Positions 31,732 to 40,976 of a stretch of 48,882 nucleotides of DNA are shown one piece after another. The stretch comes from Chitinispirillaceae bacterium (GTDB lineage Bacteria; Fibrobacterota; Chitinivibrionia; Chitinivibrionales; Chitinispirillaceae), in contig JAFGDP010000030.1 in assembly GCA_016932075.1 (NCBI GenBank), forward strand, positions 1 to 48,882, in the 5' to 3' direction. The notes below the pieces were generated by a model that did no database searches, was not told the origin of the DNA, and worked only from the letters and a program-made list of their open reading frames with translations. The position numbers and the translations under genes are program-made. The stretch's first letter is position 1; every line of letters begins with the position of its first letter.

Positions 31732-32622
31732 ATGAAAAAGAATGCTCTGATCACTGATTATGACGCACTTGCCGGTGAGATTTCAAAATGGGGAAACAGG
31801 GTGAGAAAAAAGGAGCGCAAGGCTGAGAGGCTGTCAATCATTGTCAGGGAATTGCGTGAGCGCCTCAATGTTTTCTCAGGTGAGTATTACACCCGGGTGG
31901 GCAGTTATTATGCGCGGCTCGATGTGATCGAGATCGAGCTCAACATGTACCGCCACCGGCTCTCCCGGGTCAGCAATGCGAGAATTGAATCCATTGACGA
32001 TGTCACCCTGATCGAGAATGAGGTTGAGGAGAAATACAGCAAGGAACACGCAGAGGCTAAAAAACGGCTCCATGACACCGATGAAATCGGCTCCCAATAC
32101 CGCCGCAGCCTGAGCAGGCAGGAGCTGTTCGAGCTGCTTTCAGAGGAGAAGCGCAGTAAAATCAGGGCTCTTTTCCGCAGGCTCGCGCTTCTTTTTCACC
32201 CGGACAAGGCAGGATCCGAGGAGGAGCGCATTGTTTTCAATGGCATCATGGCTGAAATCAATGATGCGTATTCACAGGCAGATCTGGAGCTGCTGGCCTC
32301 ATTCCTCGAAAGGGCGGAACGCGGAAAAAGGATTGGGCCTGAAGACGCCCATGAAAAACTCGCCAGGTTGAAAAAGGAATATGCCAGGCTTGATGAGATC
32401 GTTAAAAAGCTTTATAACGAAAAGGTTGAAATCGAATCATCAGAATTGTGGAAACTCAAACTCAAGGTCGAGGAAGCTCGTTGCAGCGGAAGCGACCTGC
32501 TCGCGGAAATGACACGGCGGGCGAAAAACGAGCTCAAATTGAAACGAGAGATGCTTGATGCCCTGATAAAGGAGTACCGGAGCGTTATGAACGGCATTTT
32601 TGAACATATGCAGAGGAGGTGA
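31732..32622 (+). CDS. Coiled-coil protein with central J-domain
   Basis: The ATG at 31732 gives 296 residues; an earlier in-frame start at 31693 lies in the promoter region. Residues 20-115 are highly charged helix/coiled coil. Residues about 125-190 form a DnaJ-like J-domain with the diagnostic HPDK at 156-159 (LALLFHPDKAGSEEER), preceded by a helix II KIRALFRR. A second coiled coil follows (about 205-296). J-domains recruit and stimulate Hsp70, so the protein may bring a client or partner to DnaK. It is the first of three tightly spaced genes with strong ribosome sites (TPR protein 4 bp after, then an unknown), divergent from a WYL regulator. Confidence 0.75.
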   Translation: MKKNALITDYDALAGEISKWGNRVRKKERKAERLSIIVRELRERLNVFSGEYYTRVGSYYARLDVIEIELNMYRHRLSRVSNARIESIDDVTLIENEVEEKYSKEHAEAKKRLHDTDEIGSQYRRSLSRQELFELLSEEKRSKIRALFRRLALLFHPDKAGSEEERIVFNGIMAEINDAYSQADLELLASFLERAERGKRIGPEDAHEKLARLKKEYARLDEIVKKLYNEKVEIESSELWKLKLKVEEARCSGSDLLAEMTRRAKNELKLKREMLDALIKEYRSVMNGIFEHMQRR

Positions 32623-32625
32623 GAT

Positions 32626-33426
32626 ATGAAGTCCGGGCTGCCGGTTTCAGTTGATTATGCCTGTAATCTTCCGCAGGAGTATATGAGCGGTGTTCTGGTC
32701 ACCAGGGGCATGGGTGCCATTGCAGAGCTTCAGAGCGCTGACGATTTGGTGGAACAGGGTCTGAAAGCACGAAGCGAAGAACAGTATCGAAGGGCTCTTG
32801 AACTGTTTGAGAAGGCGCTGTATGTGGACCCGAATCATTGTCGGGCCCTTTTCTGGACAGGATTCTGCCTTCTGCCGACAAAGGATTACGAGGAAGTCAT
32901 CAATGAGCTTTATGGAAACCGGTGGCGTGTTGCGGTCCAGCGGTCGATCGGGTATTACCAGAAGCTTATAAGGATAATCCGGACAGGTGATGACGATAAA
33001 ATCCGTGAAACTATCCGCGAAAGCCTCTGCCTTGTTAATCTGGGATTCGGTTATGATCTGCTTTCAAATTTTGAAGAAGGACGAGTCTGCTATGACAAGG
33101 CAATTGAAATAGATAATAACGCGATTGCCTGGTATAACATAGGAATCACGTACACGAATCAAAGTAAAACCGACGAGGCGGTTTCCGCGTTCAACGAAGC
33201 AATTACCTCTGATCCTGAGTATGCGCTCACCTGGTTCCGGCTCGGAAAAATCAGAAAACAACAGGATGAAGAAGACAGTGCGATCGAATGCTTTGCAAGC
33301 TATCTCAGATATGTGGACATGGACGACCGCTGGGAGGCTGCAAATATCTCATATGCGCGGGAATATCTGGAATTTCATACCGGCAGCAGCGACATACCCG
33401 ATGATGAAGATTACTTTGAAGCTTAA
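32626..33426 (+). CDS. Tetratricopeptide repeat protein
   Basis: The 266-residue soluble protein carries several TPR units: around 45-75 (AEEQYRRALELFEKALYVDPNH region), 130-170 (LGFGYDLLSNFEEGRVCYDK; AIEID) and 170-235 (AWYNIGITYTNQSKTDEAVS; FRLGKIRKQQDEEDSAIECF). TPRs mediate protein contacts, here presumably within the complex encoded by this operon. AGGAGGTGAGAT lies just before the ATG and the gap to the J-domain gene is 3 bp. No signal peptide. Confidence 0.8.
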   Translation: MKSGLPVSVDYACNLPQEYMSGVLVTRGMGAIAELQSADDLVEQGLKARSEEQYRRALELFEKALYVDPNHCRALFWTGFCLLPTKDYEEVINELYGNRWRVAVQRSIGYYQKLIRIIRTGDDDKIRETIRESLCLVNLGFGYDLLSNFEEGRVCYDKAIEIDNNAIAWYNIGITYTNQSKTDEAVSAFNEAITSDPEYALTWFRLGKIRKQQDEEDSAIECFASYLRYVDMDDRWEAANISYAREYLEFHTGSSDIPDDEDYFEA

Positions 33427-33436
33427 GGAGGATGGT

Positions 33437-33844
33437 ATGGGCTCGAACGCAACAATGAAACGTGTGACGGATCAGGAAAAACCGGAAGTCTGCACCGTGG
33501 AAAACGGCACCTATTCGATCACGCTCGACAGTTTTACCGAAGCTTACGAGAAGAGATCTGATAAAAGTAGCAGTAATGTTCCTGATTTTTCCTGCCTGAT
33601 CAGGAAAAAAATCCAATGCATCAAACCGGATGAGCTAAACGGCAGGATCGTCGGTTTTACCCTGCATCTCCAGGATGGATATACCCTCACCTTCAGCACG
33701 AGGGAACGCAGTGACCGCGAAACCGGGGAAATGCGGAGCGCCTTTCTGAAATGCTGGGACCAGGCCATCGACAGCACAAGCTACAATAAGAAGCTTTGGA
33801 ATGCGTTCAGGGATCTGCTTTATAGATATGGGTGGAGGGTTTAG
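33437..33844 (+). CDS. Unknown protein of the J-domain/TPR operon
   Basis: AAGGAGGA sits five bases before the ATG at 33437; a longer in-frame reading back to 33221 would overlap the TPR gene and is rejected. The 135-residue product is charged and soluble, with alternating strands (NGRIVGFTLHLQDGYTLTFS) and a helical C-terminus ending WRV. No family is recognised. Tight spacing and a strong ribosome site indicate it is the third member of the operon. It is immediately followed, in convergent orientation, by the integrase gene. Confidence 0.6.
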   Translation: MGSNATMKRVTDQEKPEVCTVENGTYSITLDSFTEAYEKRSDKSSSNVPDFSCLIRKKIQCIKPDELNGRIVGFTLHLQDGYTLTFSTRERSDRETGEMRSAFLKCWDQAIDSTSYNKKLWNAFRDLLYRYGWRV

Positions 33845-33853
33845 AGAACATAG

Positions 33854-35245
33854 CTACTTGAGAAATTCTTCTATACTTCTGCTTAACACCTCAATCCCTA
33901 TTTGCGTCCTCGAGGCCAACCTTCGGTAGACCGCCTGTGGGGACCGGTCTCTGTAGAACGGCAGGGCTTTCGAGACCACGACATGGCCAAGGCACGCATC
34001 GATCTCAAGATCGGTCAAGCCGCTTTTTTCCATGACATCAGTGCATGTTTGCCTCAGGCTTTTCAAGGTTGCTTTTTTCTTTGGAGAGACAATGTAAGCT
34101 TCCTCCTCGAATTTGTGACTGATAAAGTTTGGATTATACGCTTCATCCCACAGGCTTCCTGTAGTTCTGTTGCCGATAATCCTTCGGAGAAAGCGTTCCA
34201 TGGCCGGAGTCAGGAAAAACGATTTGTGGATCGGAATCCCTTTTGCGGAGTTTTTATATTCGATGTAATGACAGTAGTGCTCCTCGAAGCTGATGTTTTC
34301 AATCTGCAGACTTACAATTTCCTTGCGCCTTTTACAGGAGCAGTTGAGCAGCACAATAATATCCCTCATTGCTTTGGGCAACCGTCTAAGGGTTTTTTTA
34401 AGTTCCTCCAGGGTAAGGTTATGCTGAATAGGAGTAATGTGTACTTCCGGCTTCCAGTCCGCGATTGGATTGCACCTCATTTTCTGCATGGATACGGCTT
34501 TCTTGAACGACTTTTCCAGAAATTTTATATGATGGTTCAGCATTGCGTTTGATGGTTTTTTGCCGGAACATTTATAATTGGTTCCGTTCGCAATAGCGGT
34601 GTTTTTCCGCCACGACTTGAATTTGATCAGCAGCTCCTCGGTGATCTGTGTCCAGGAGGTTACTCCGTTGTTTTTCAGAAAATCGAGCCAGATGTTCGCG
34701 AACCGGATTGCACGTTTTTTATCGATATAGAGCTGCGGCATGGTTGTCAGGTAAAAATCCTCGATCTCTTTCCAGTTGTTTGTAATAGCGGTTGGTTTCA
34801 GTGCTTCCAGACCTTTTAAAAAACCATCATAGGAGGTGTCGGGTGGTAAGGAACCCGGCATTGCCGTGGAATCTATAGAGATGCCGTTATTCAGACCGGT
34901 GAAAATAAAGTAACTGCGGCTGAAGTCATAATAGGCATGTCCGTTTTTCAGTGAGTCTTCAATAAGGCTGGTCAACGTCTCTTTGCTGGTGGCATAGGAT
35001 AGGGGAGGTGAAATCCGCGCTCCGTCGACACCATTCACCACCATGGTACCAATTTGGTCTGTGGATTTCTGATAAGCGTTCCAGGATAGCCGGGAGGACA
35101 TAACGACAGGCAGCCTCTGCATTGCCAAGGTTTCATCACGGGTATTCAAGGACAGGCGGAAGGATCCATTCCCGTCATGGAAACGGGCATAGTAGTTTCC
35201 CGCCTGATCCTTGTAGAGTGGTTTGGCATTTCTTCCCATATCCAA
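33854..35245 (-). CDS. Tyrosine recombinase / phage-type integrase
   Basis: The 463-residue protein has an N-terminal arm and SAM-like core-binding region (about 150-265), then the catalytic domain. Visible catalytic positions are Arg306 (CKRRKEI), a Lys in YKNSAKG, Arg398 in LKSLRQT, His421 in CLGH and the nucleophile Tyr431 in LPFYRD. The usual His of the HxxR box is Lys395 here, a tolerated but less common variant. It lies beside tRNA-Arg, a typical integration target, and probably mobilised all or part of the island. It reads away from the tRNA, which is 194 bp upstream of its start. Confidence 0.85.
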   Translation of the reverse strand: MDMGRNAKPLYKDQAGNYYARFHDGNGSFRLSLNTRDETLAMQRLPVVMSSRLSWNAYQKSTDQIGTMVVNGVDGARISPPLSYATSKETLTSLIEDSLKNGHAYYDFSRSYFIFTGLNNGISIDSTAMPGSLPPDTSYDGFLKGLEALKPTAITNNWKEIEDFYLTTMPQLYIDKKRAIRFANIWLDFLKNNGVTSWTQITEELLIKFKSWRKNTAIANGTNYKCSGKKPSNAMLNHHIKFLEKSFKKAVSMQKMRCNPIADWKPEVHITPIQHNLTLEELKKTLRRLPKAMRDIIVLLNCSCKRRKEIVSLQIENISFEEHYCHYIEYKNSAKGIPIHKSFFLTPAMERFLRRIIGNRTTGSLWDEAYNPNFISHKFEEEAYIVSPKKKATLKSLRQTCTDVMEKSGLTDLEIDACLGHVVVSKALPFYRDRSPQAVYRRLASRTQIGIEVLSRSIEEFLK

Positions 35246-35392
35246 CCCAAATGATTTATATTTCTCAATATATTTATAGATAATTTTGCGGCTTTGAAAA
35301 TAGTCGTTTTGGCTTGGTTTTTAAAAATAAAAACAGAATTCTGACAGAGTTTCGGGGTAAAGAGGGGCGTTAAATTGATGAAAACGGCGAAA

Positions 35393-35422
35393 TTGAATTT
35401 TTGTAATATTTTGATATATAAT
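35393..35422 (+). promoter_or_regulatory. Promoter of tRNA-Arg
   Basis: TTGAAT and TATAAT are spaced by 18 bp and end 16 bp before the first base of tRNA-Arg. This intact promoter shows that the tRNA 5' side has not been replaced by island DNA up to at least 35393. Confidence 0.6.
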
Positions 35423-35438
35423 AAGTTGGATGATTTAT

Positions 35439-35515
35439 ACGCCCTTAGCTCAGCTGGATAGAGCTGCGGATTTCTAATCCGCAGGTCGCAGGTTCGAGTC
35501 CTGCAGGGCGTACCA
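35439..35515 (+). tRNA. tRNA-Arg (UCU)
   Basis: A 77-base cloverleaf: acceptor ACGCCCT/AGGGCGT, D-arm AGCTCAGCTGGATAGAGCT, anticodon stem GCGGA/TCCGC around TTTCTAA (anticodon TCT), T-arm GCAGGTTCGAGTCCTGC and an encoded CCA. It is followed at once by a perfect terminator hairpin and marks the right border of the accessory region. Confidence 0.95.
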
Positions 35516-35551
35516 TTACAAAAGGCCACCACCAAGGTGGCCTTTTGTAAT
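35515..35551 (+). terminator. Rho-independent terminator of tRNA-Arg
   Basis: A perfect 16-bp stem (ATTACAAAAGGCCACC with GGTGGCCTTTTGTAAT) around a 5-base loop starts at the last base of the tRNA CCA end. Confidence 0.88.
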
Positions 35552-35819
35552 AAAATTCTGTTTGCTTTGGATCTCAAGAACCTTATTCGACCACAAAAGG
35601 CCCGCGAGGCGGAGCCGCAGAGCAGAGGGCTCGGTTGCACTGCCGCGTTGCACCCCCCTTCAGCCAACCTGGCACGGCGCTTAGGATTTCCTGGTCTAGC
35701 CATTTGGACTCCTATAGGCAAGGGGAAAAAAGTGCGTGTATTTCACTGTCTTTCGTGGGTGTTGGTCATGTTATAATAATTGAGTAAATACAACTTTACT
35801 TATATATAGAGGGAGCCAT
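35552..35819. other. Intergenic stretch after tRNA-Arg
   Basis: No supported gene is seen in these 268 bp. The 35590-35700 part is GC-rich with a run CACCCCCC, flanked by AT-rich sequence. I found no copy of the tRNA-Arg 3' end in it and no clear promoter. Confidence 0.4.
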
Positions 35820-38321
35820 TCAATTCATATTAGAGCCAAATTTTTTTAAAATAAGCGCGCGCTCAAGATTTTTTTGGGCTTGTTCAAGACCTGGCTGAAG
35901 TGACAGCGCTTTTTTAAAATGCATGATCGCTTCGTCTATATGCCCGGTTTCCGCGAGCGCATTTCCTAGATTGTTATGTGCCTCGGCAAGCGCTGGATTT
36001 ATGCGTAAGGCTTCTTTGAAATGGGGAATTGCTTCATCCTGCCTTCCGTCTGCTGAATATACGTTTGCAAGATTGAAATGTATGATGGCGCTGGAGGGAT
36101 TTAAACGGAGCGCTTCGTTCAAATGGCGGGCGGCTTTATTATAGTGACTCTTTTCGGCATACCTGTTTCCCAGCGCAATATGGGCGTCAATGGCGGCGCG
36201 ATCAACAGGTATGCTTGCCTGTTTTAATTGGCTGGCTTCTTCGGTGGGGTGAGCAAATGGAACCGCTGTCAATGGAGCTTTGGAGGGACTCTGCTTCATG
36301 CTCTGAGCCTGAGCGCGGAGGATATTGGGTTGCGGTTTATCGGGAAAGACCGTATTGAGCATCGTGCAAATGGCTATGGTGGAATCGTATTCGCCTGTTT
36401 CATAGTATGAGCGCGCAAGCAAATAATGATTGATTCCATCACCCGGTTCTGCGGCGACAACCGACCTGCTGACCTGCAAAGCCTTTTGGGCGTTATTTGT
36501 TTTTAAAAGCAATTCCGCATATGATCGAAAAAATCCCGTGATTTCTTTTTGATTGAAAAGGCTTTGTATTGTTTCCGGATTTGCGATAAAAAAATCATAC
36601 AGGTAATTCAGTACCTTCATAATCAGGATATCATTCCGTATTTTCTGTGCATTTGATAATATTTTTTTAAACCGCTCGAGGAATTGAAGCGGATGTATAT
36701 GTGCGAGACTATCGAGAATTATTCCGGCTAAAGGCGCCTGTTTTTCATCGCATAACGTTGCGTAATAATTGAAAAGGTGCAATTCCTGCCTCGGATCGTC
36801 CTCGTACGCTTTCTGGTAAAGATCTCGCGCTTCGCGTTCGAGCCTGTTTTGACGCATCCGCATGGCAATGCGGCAGATGCGGGGCCGGTAGCTGTTTGGA
36901 CCCCAGGGAGTTTCATTCCAGCCGTATGCGGGATCCGAGAAGATGATATCCTTGAAGCGGGCGATGGATCGGTCGCTTGCGTTGATAAGAATCCAGGGAG
37001 CACAGTGGAGTATCATCAGAGCGATAAACGAAACCGCTACACGTCTTCTAAAGAGTGCATGTTCTGGAGCTTTGAACAGGTGAAAAAAAAGGACTATTGC
37101 TCCAATGTTTACCCAAAGTGAAGAGAGTGAAAAAATATCCCAGTCAGCGCTTCCCAAATTGCTGCGAAATAGGAATAAACCGGCCAGAACAAAACAGGAC
37201 GAACCGATTATAAAATGGAGGGAGTAAGTCAAGCGTATTTTTGTCACCACGGCATATAACAGGCATCCGGCTGCGATAAAAAGGGCGGGACCGCACCCCA
37301 AGATCTGTCCGTTTAAAAATTCCCAGAAATGAACAAAAGAGAAGAGTGTCATTTCCGTAGGGGAGGCGAGAGGCATAAAGTGACGGGTTATTGCTTTGGA
37401 TGCCGGAGAGAATGATAGAAGCCCCAAAAAAACTATGGCGACCAGCCAGGTGAGTGGCTGTCTGAACAGCGGATACTTTTTCAGCCATGAAATATACAGC
37501 AGATAGATGAGCATGGGGAAGAGCATCAGCGCGTACGAATGCATGATGGTCGCTCCCGCTAAAACCGCGGCGGGCACGGCGACATGTATCCTGCCTTTCA
37601 GGCAAAGAAGCGAAACGTACAGGTATGCGGTTGTTGCAATGATCGTGCCCGCATACACTTCAACATAGCCGCAGAAGTGCTGGATCGTGCAAAACGAAGA
37701 GTAGAAGAGAAAGATCGAGGCCTTTTCGAAAAAAGATGATCCTGTTGCATCGGCAATGCGTAGGGAGAGATAAACGAAAATACCGCCGCACAGGTTTGAA
37801 AAAAGTTTTATAGCCGTAATGCCGTCCGCGGAAAAAAGTGAGTGCGCGATCGTGTAGAAAAAGTGAAGAACGAAAATTGAGCCACGTTCATCGGGCATGA
37901 ACGTATTTTCTATTGTCCTTTTAGCAATTCCGAAATTATCGCCGAGCAGTGCATATTTTGAATTCAAAATCCAGAATAGCGGAATCGAGAGAACGGCGAC
38001 AAGGTAAAATGCCTTCTCTTTCCTCGCGGTCAGGTATATTTTTCCCTTTTGGAAAAGCGGGTGAGAGAACAATCCCACAGCCGGCCGTACCGTCCATGGC
38101 AGGCAGGCGGCGATGGTGCATGCGTAAAAAGCGATAATGACCGGAACGGAATAATAGGTAATGAAATGAAATCCCCATGCCCGCCCGAAGAGTTCCGGGA
38201 AGGTAAAAACGCGCGGGAGCACAAACAGGAACAGAAAATGGCAAGCGACACAGCCAGCCAGAGAGAGATAGACCGCATTTTCGGCGTCGATACGGCGTTT
38301 TGCACTAATACAATTGCGCAA
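35820..38321 (-). CDS. Polytopic membrane protein with C-terminal TPR repeats (TMTC-like)
   Basis: The 833-residue protein has about twelve membrane segments in residues 20-440 (for example LAGCVACHFLFLFVLPRVF, AVPAAVLAGATIMHSYALML). The lumenal-type loop LLGDNFGIAKRTIEN carries acidic residues like those of GT-C enzymes. Residues 470-680 are helical repeat and 695-820 contain canonical TPRs (IHFNLANVYSADGRQDEAIP; AHNNLGNALAETGHIDEAIM). The combination recalls TMTC-type O-mannosyltransferases and bacterial membrane-TPR proteins. Catalysis is inferred, not shown. It is a single leftward gene with a 190-bp divergent promoter region. Confidence 0.7.
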   Translation of the reverse strand: MRNCISAKRRIDAENAVYLSLAGCVACHFLFLFVLPRVFTFPELFGRAWGFHFITYYSVPVIIAFYACTIAACLPWTVRPAVGLFSHPLFQKGKIYLTARKEKAFYLVAVLSIPLFWILNSKYALLGDNFGIAKRTIENTFMPDERGSIFVLHFFYTIAHSLFSADGITAIKLFSNLCGGIFVYLSLRIADATGSSFFEKASIFLFYSSFCTIQHFCGYVEVYAGTIIATTAYLYVSLLCLKGRIHVAVPAAVLAGATIMHSYALMLFPMLIYLLYISWLKKYPLFRQPLTWLVAIVFLGLLSFSPASKAITRHFMPLASPTEMTLFSFVHFWEFLNGQILGCGPALFIAAGCLLYAVVTKIRLTYSLHFIIGSSCFVLAGLFLFRSNLGSADWDIFSLSSLWVNIGAIVLFFHLFKAPEHALFRRRVAVSFIALMILHCAPWILINASDRSIARFKDIIFSDPAYGWNETPWGPNSYRPRICRIAMRMRQNRLEREARDLYQKAYEDDPRQELHLFNYYATLCDEKQAPLAGIILDSLAHIHPLQFLERFKKILSNAQKIRNDILIMKVLNYLYDFFIANPETIQSLFNQKEITGFFRSYAELLLKTNNAQKALQVSRSVVAAEPGDGINHYLLARSYYETGEYDSTIAICTMLNTVFPDKPQPNILRAQAQSMKQSPSKAPLTAVPFAHPTEEASQLKQASIPVDRAAIDAHIALGNRYAEKSHYNKAARHLNEALRLNPSSAIIHFNLANVYSADGRQDEAIPHFKEALRINPALAEAHNNLGNALAETGHIDEAIMHFKKALSLQPGLEQAQKNLERALILKKFGSNMN

Positions 38322-38565
38322 TGTTTGATCCCGGCGCTTGAGAGAAGAGCATCGTATATACAGTATAACTTCATATAATGAAATTTCAAAGAGCAGAGCC
38401 TGTGAAGCAAAGATTTGACTAGAAACGTTTTATAACTGTTTTCAAGTTCCGTCACTAAGCCGTTATTACCACGGTTCTTGGCATGAGGGGCTCTTTCAAT
38501 CGCCAGGTACGTTGAATACAATTTATATTTTCCTTAAATTTCAGTTCACGGAGACGGTTTCAGAC

Positions 38566-39561
38566 ATGGTTTTCGACGGTATTATGCTTATAGTCTGCCT
38601 AGGCCTCATCCTCCTGAGCTGTATTATGTTTGTCAATGCGATCGAGTGCTTCGGCAAGGCGCTCAATCTGCACCAGGGCATCATCGGCAGCATTCTCGCT
38701 GCCGTGGGGACCGCGCTGCCCGAGACCATCATCCCGATTATCGCCATTTTGTTTACAAAGGGAGAGGGCGCGCACGCCATCGGCATCGGCGCTATTGTCG
38801 GTGCGCCGTTCATGCTCGGAACGCTCGCGTTTTTCGTAACCGGCTCCGCCGTCATCGTCAATAAACTGCTTGGCAGGCGTACCACGACCATGAACGTCGA
38901 TCGCGGCTGCCTGTCGCGCGACCTGCTCTTTTTCCTCATCTTCTACGGGATCGCGGTATCGGTGACCTTTTTCCACGGTATCGCTCCTGTAAAATGGATC
39001 GTGGCAATCGGACTGGCGCTTTCGTACGCGCTCTACCTCAAAATAACGATCCATGCCGATGTCGCAGAAGTGGAGAATGTGGAAACCCTTTACTGCCACC
39101 GGTTTTTCGGATTGCCGGTGACCATACCCTGGATCGTGCTTCAGGTCATCGCGAGCCTCGCGATGATCATCGGGAGCGCGCACCTGTTCATCCATTACGT
39201 TGAGGTGATCTCCCGCACGATCGGCGTCTCCCCCCTCATCCTTTCGCTCATCATCACGCCGATCGCGACCGAGCTTCCGGAAAAACTCAACTCCGTGATC
39301 TGGGTCAGCAGAAAAAGAGACACGCTCGCGCTCGGGAACATCACCGGCGCCATGGTGTTCCAGAGCTGTTTTCCCGTAGCGATAGGTATCATGTTCACCG
39401 CCTGGGACCTTCGGGGTGTAACGATGGTGTCGGCAGCATGCGCGCTTTTCATGGCCGCGCTAGCCTTGGTATGGGTCAGGATCAGGGGCAGTATCAATCC
39501 TTATCTTCTCCTTTTTGGCGGCGTTCTCTATGCACTGTTTATGGCCGTGATAATTTTTTAA
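38566..39561 (+). CDS. Na+/Ca2+ exchanger-family cation antiporter
   Basis: The ATG at 38566 (CACGGAGACGG upstream) gives 331 residues; the ATG at 38512 is an alternative with an extra 18 residues. About ten membrane segments include the two inverted alpha-repeats with acidic ion-binding residues: GSILAAVGTALPETIIPII and SLIITPIATELPEKLNSVI. This is the CaCA superfamily (YrbG/ChaA-like). The protein should exchange Na+ or H+ for Ca2+ at the inner membrane. It lies 10 bp upstream of the purine permease gene. Confidence 0.85.
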   Translation: MVFDGIMLIVCLGLILLSCIMFVNAIECFGKALNLHQGIIGSILAAVGTALPETIIPIIAILFTKGEGAHAIGIGAIVGAPFMLGTLAFFVTGSAVIVNKLLGRRTTTMNVDRGCLSRDLLFFLIFYGIAVSVTFFHGIAPVKWIVAIGLALSYALYLKITIHADVAEVENVETLYCHRFFGLPVTIPWIVLQVIASLAMIIGSAHLFIHYVEVISRTIGVSPLILSLIITPIATELPEKLNSVIWVSRKRDTLALGNITGAMVFQSCFPVAIGIMFTAWDLRGVTMVSAACALFMAALALVWVRIRGSINPYLLLFGGVLYALFMAVIIF

Positions 39562-39571
39562 GGGAACAGCA

Positions 39572-40888
39572 ATGGATCGACAAGACCGCATCCCGGAAAG
39601 AAGCTCCACCGGCATAGAGATCCTTGCCGGTTGTACCACGTTTCTTGCCACCATGTACATCATCGTGGTGAATCCATTGATCCTCAGGGACGCAGGCATG
39701 CCGTTCTCCGGCGTGCTGACCGCGACCGTGCTCGTGAGTGCGTTCAGCTCTATTGCAATGGGAATCTATGCGCGCAACCCGATCGTGCTTGCGCCCGGCA
39801 TGGGTATCAACGCCTTTTTTACCTACACCGTGGTCATCGGCATGAAGATCCCGTGGCAGACGGCGCTCGGGGCCGTGTTCTGGTCGGGCGTGCTGTTTTT
39901 AATACTGTCAGTTTTTAATATACGCACCCATATTCTGAAAGCGATTCCCGCTCCTGTACGGTTCGGCGTTGCAGGCGGCATCGGGCTGTTCATCAGTTTC
40001 ATCGGATTGAAAAACGCTGGATTTATCGTGGCGGACACGGCCACGCTTATTGCGCGCGGCGAGCTGACCTCTCTTACCGTAACGTTTCTGGCAGGACTGG
40101 CGATGATGTCGTTTCTGGTTGCGAAGCGAGTTCGGGGCGCCATGATTTTAGGGATTGCGTTCACCACCCTTATTGCCATTCCTATTGGACGGTGGTGGGG
40201 GGATGCGTCGGCAGTGAATTTCGGCGTTAAAACAGTAGTGAGCTACAAGGGCGTGTTTGCGGCGCCTGATTTCAACCTCCTGTTGCAGCTTGACTGGTTC
40301 GGTTCGCTGAAAATGTCCCTGTGGCCGGTTATTTTTTCTCTTCTTTTTACGGATATGTTTGACAGTATCTCCACGTTTGTCGGCGTGGCGGAAGCGGGCA
40401 ACATAAAAGACCCAGACGGCCAGCCGCGCAACATCAGGCGATCGCTCATTGTGGATTCACTGGCTACCATGGTATCGGGTCTGTGCGGCACCAGTTCCGC
40501 GACAAGTTACATCGAATCCGCGACCGGCATTAAAGAGGGTGGAAGGGGAGGCCTCACCGCAGTCGCGGCAGGAGCGCTGTTCCTGCCGTTCATGTTCATG
40601 CATCCACTGCTCTCGATCGTGCCTGCAATCGCCACAGCGCCGGCCCTGGTGCTTGTCGGGGTGTTCATGATGAAGCCGGTCACGAATATCGCGTGGGACC
40701 GTTTCGAGGACTCGATTCCTGCATTCATAGCGCTTATCCTGATACCGCTGACCTTCTCCATAACGCAGGGGATCATATGGGCATTCCTCTCCTGGACCGT
40801 GATCAAGCTCATGCTTGGAAAAGGGAAAGAGGTCCCGGTCATGCTCGTCATTATTGATGCGCTGGCGATCGCCTCGTTTTTTATTTAA
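39572..40888 (+). CDS. NCS2/AzgA-family purine permease
   Basis: The 438-residue protein has 12-14 membrane segments and AzgA-type motifs: GCTTFLATMYIIVVNPLIL, VLAPGMGINAFFTYTVV, FTDMFDSISTFVGVAE and GTSSATSYIESATGI. Family members import adenine, guanine or hypoxanthine by proton symport. AAGGGA precedes the ATG by about six bases. It probably shares a transcript with the antiporter gene, 10 bp away. Confidence 0.92.
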   Translation: MDRQDRIPERSSTGIEILAGCTTFLATMYIIVVNPLILRDAGMPFSGVLTATVLVSAFSSIAMGIYARNPIVLAPGMGINAFFTYTVVIGMKIPWQTALGAVFWSGVLFLILSVFNIRTHILKAIPAPVRFGVAGGIGLFISFIGLKNAGFIVADTATLIARGELTSLTVTFLAGLAMMSFLVAKRVRGAMILGIAFTTLIAIPIGRWWGDASAVNFGVKTVVSYKGVFAAPDFNLLLQLDWFGSLKMSLWPVIFSLLFTDMFDSISTFVGVAEAGNIKDPDGQPRNIRRSLIVDSLATMVSGLCGTSSATSYIESATGIKEGGRGGLTAVAAGALFLPFMFMHPLLSIVPAIATAPALVLVGVFMMKPVTNIAWDRFEDSIPAFIALILIPLTFSITQGIIWAFLSWTVIKLMLGKGKEVPVMLVIIDALAIASFFI

Positions 40889-40976
40889 CGGTGGATGTGC
40901 CTGCGATGTGATGCGTGTGCCCAATGACCGGCAAGAGCTATCTTTGGTAGGTGAGAAGTTTTGATAAAGGAAAAGA

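Noticed and set aside
22684..35438. Prophage or complete T6SS/eCIS cluster
   Set aside because: Only an integrase and a lysozyme-domain protein are phage-like; no capsid, tail, sheath, baseplate or AAA+ secretion genes are present in the window.
35439..35515. attL/attR copy of the tRNA-Arg 3' end marking island boundaries
   Set aside because: No second copy of the T-arm/acceptor sequence was found near tRNA-Ser or elsewhere by eye, so island ends cannot be fixed this way.
35146..35721. 191-codon minus-strand frame over tRNA-Arg
   Set aside because: It contains the translated-tRNA artefact CRTRTCDLRIRN and overlaps a clear tRNA, terminator and promoter.
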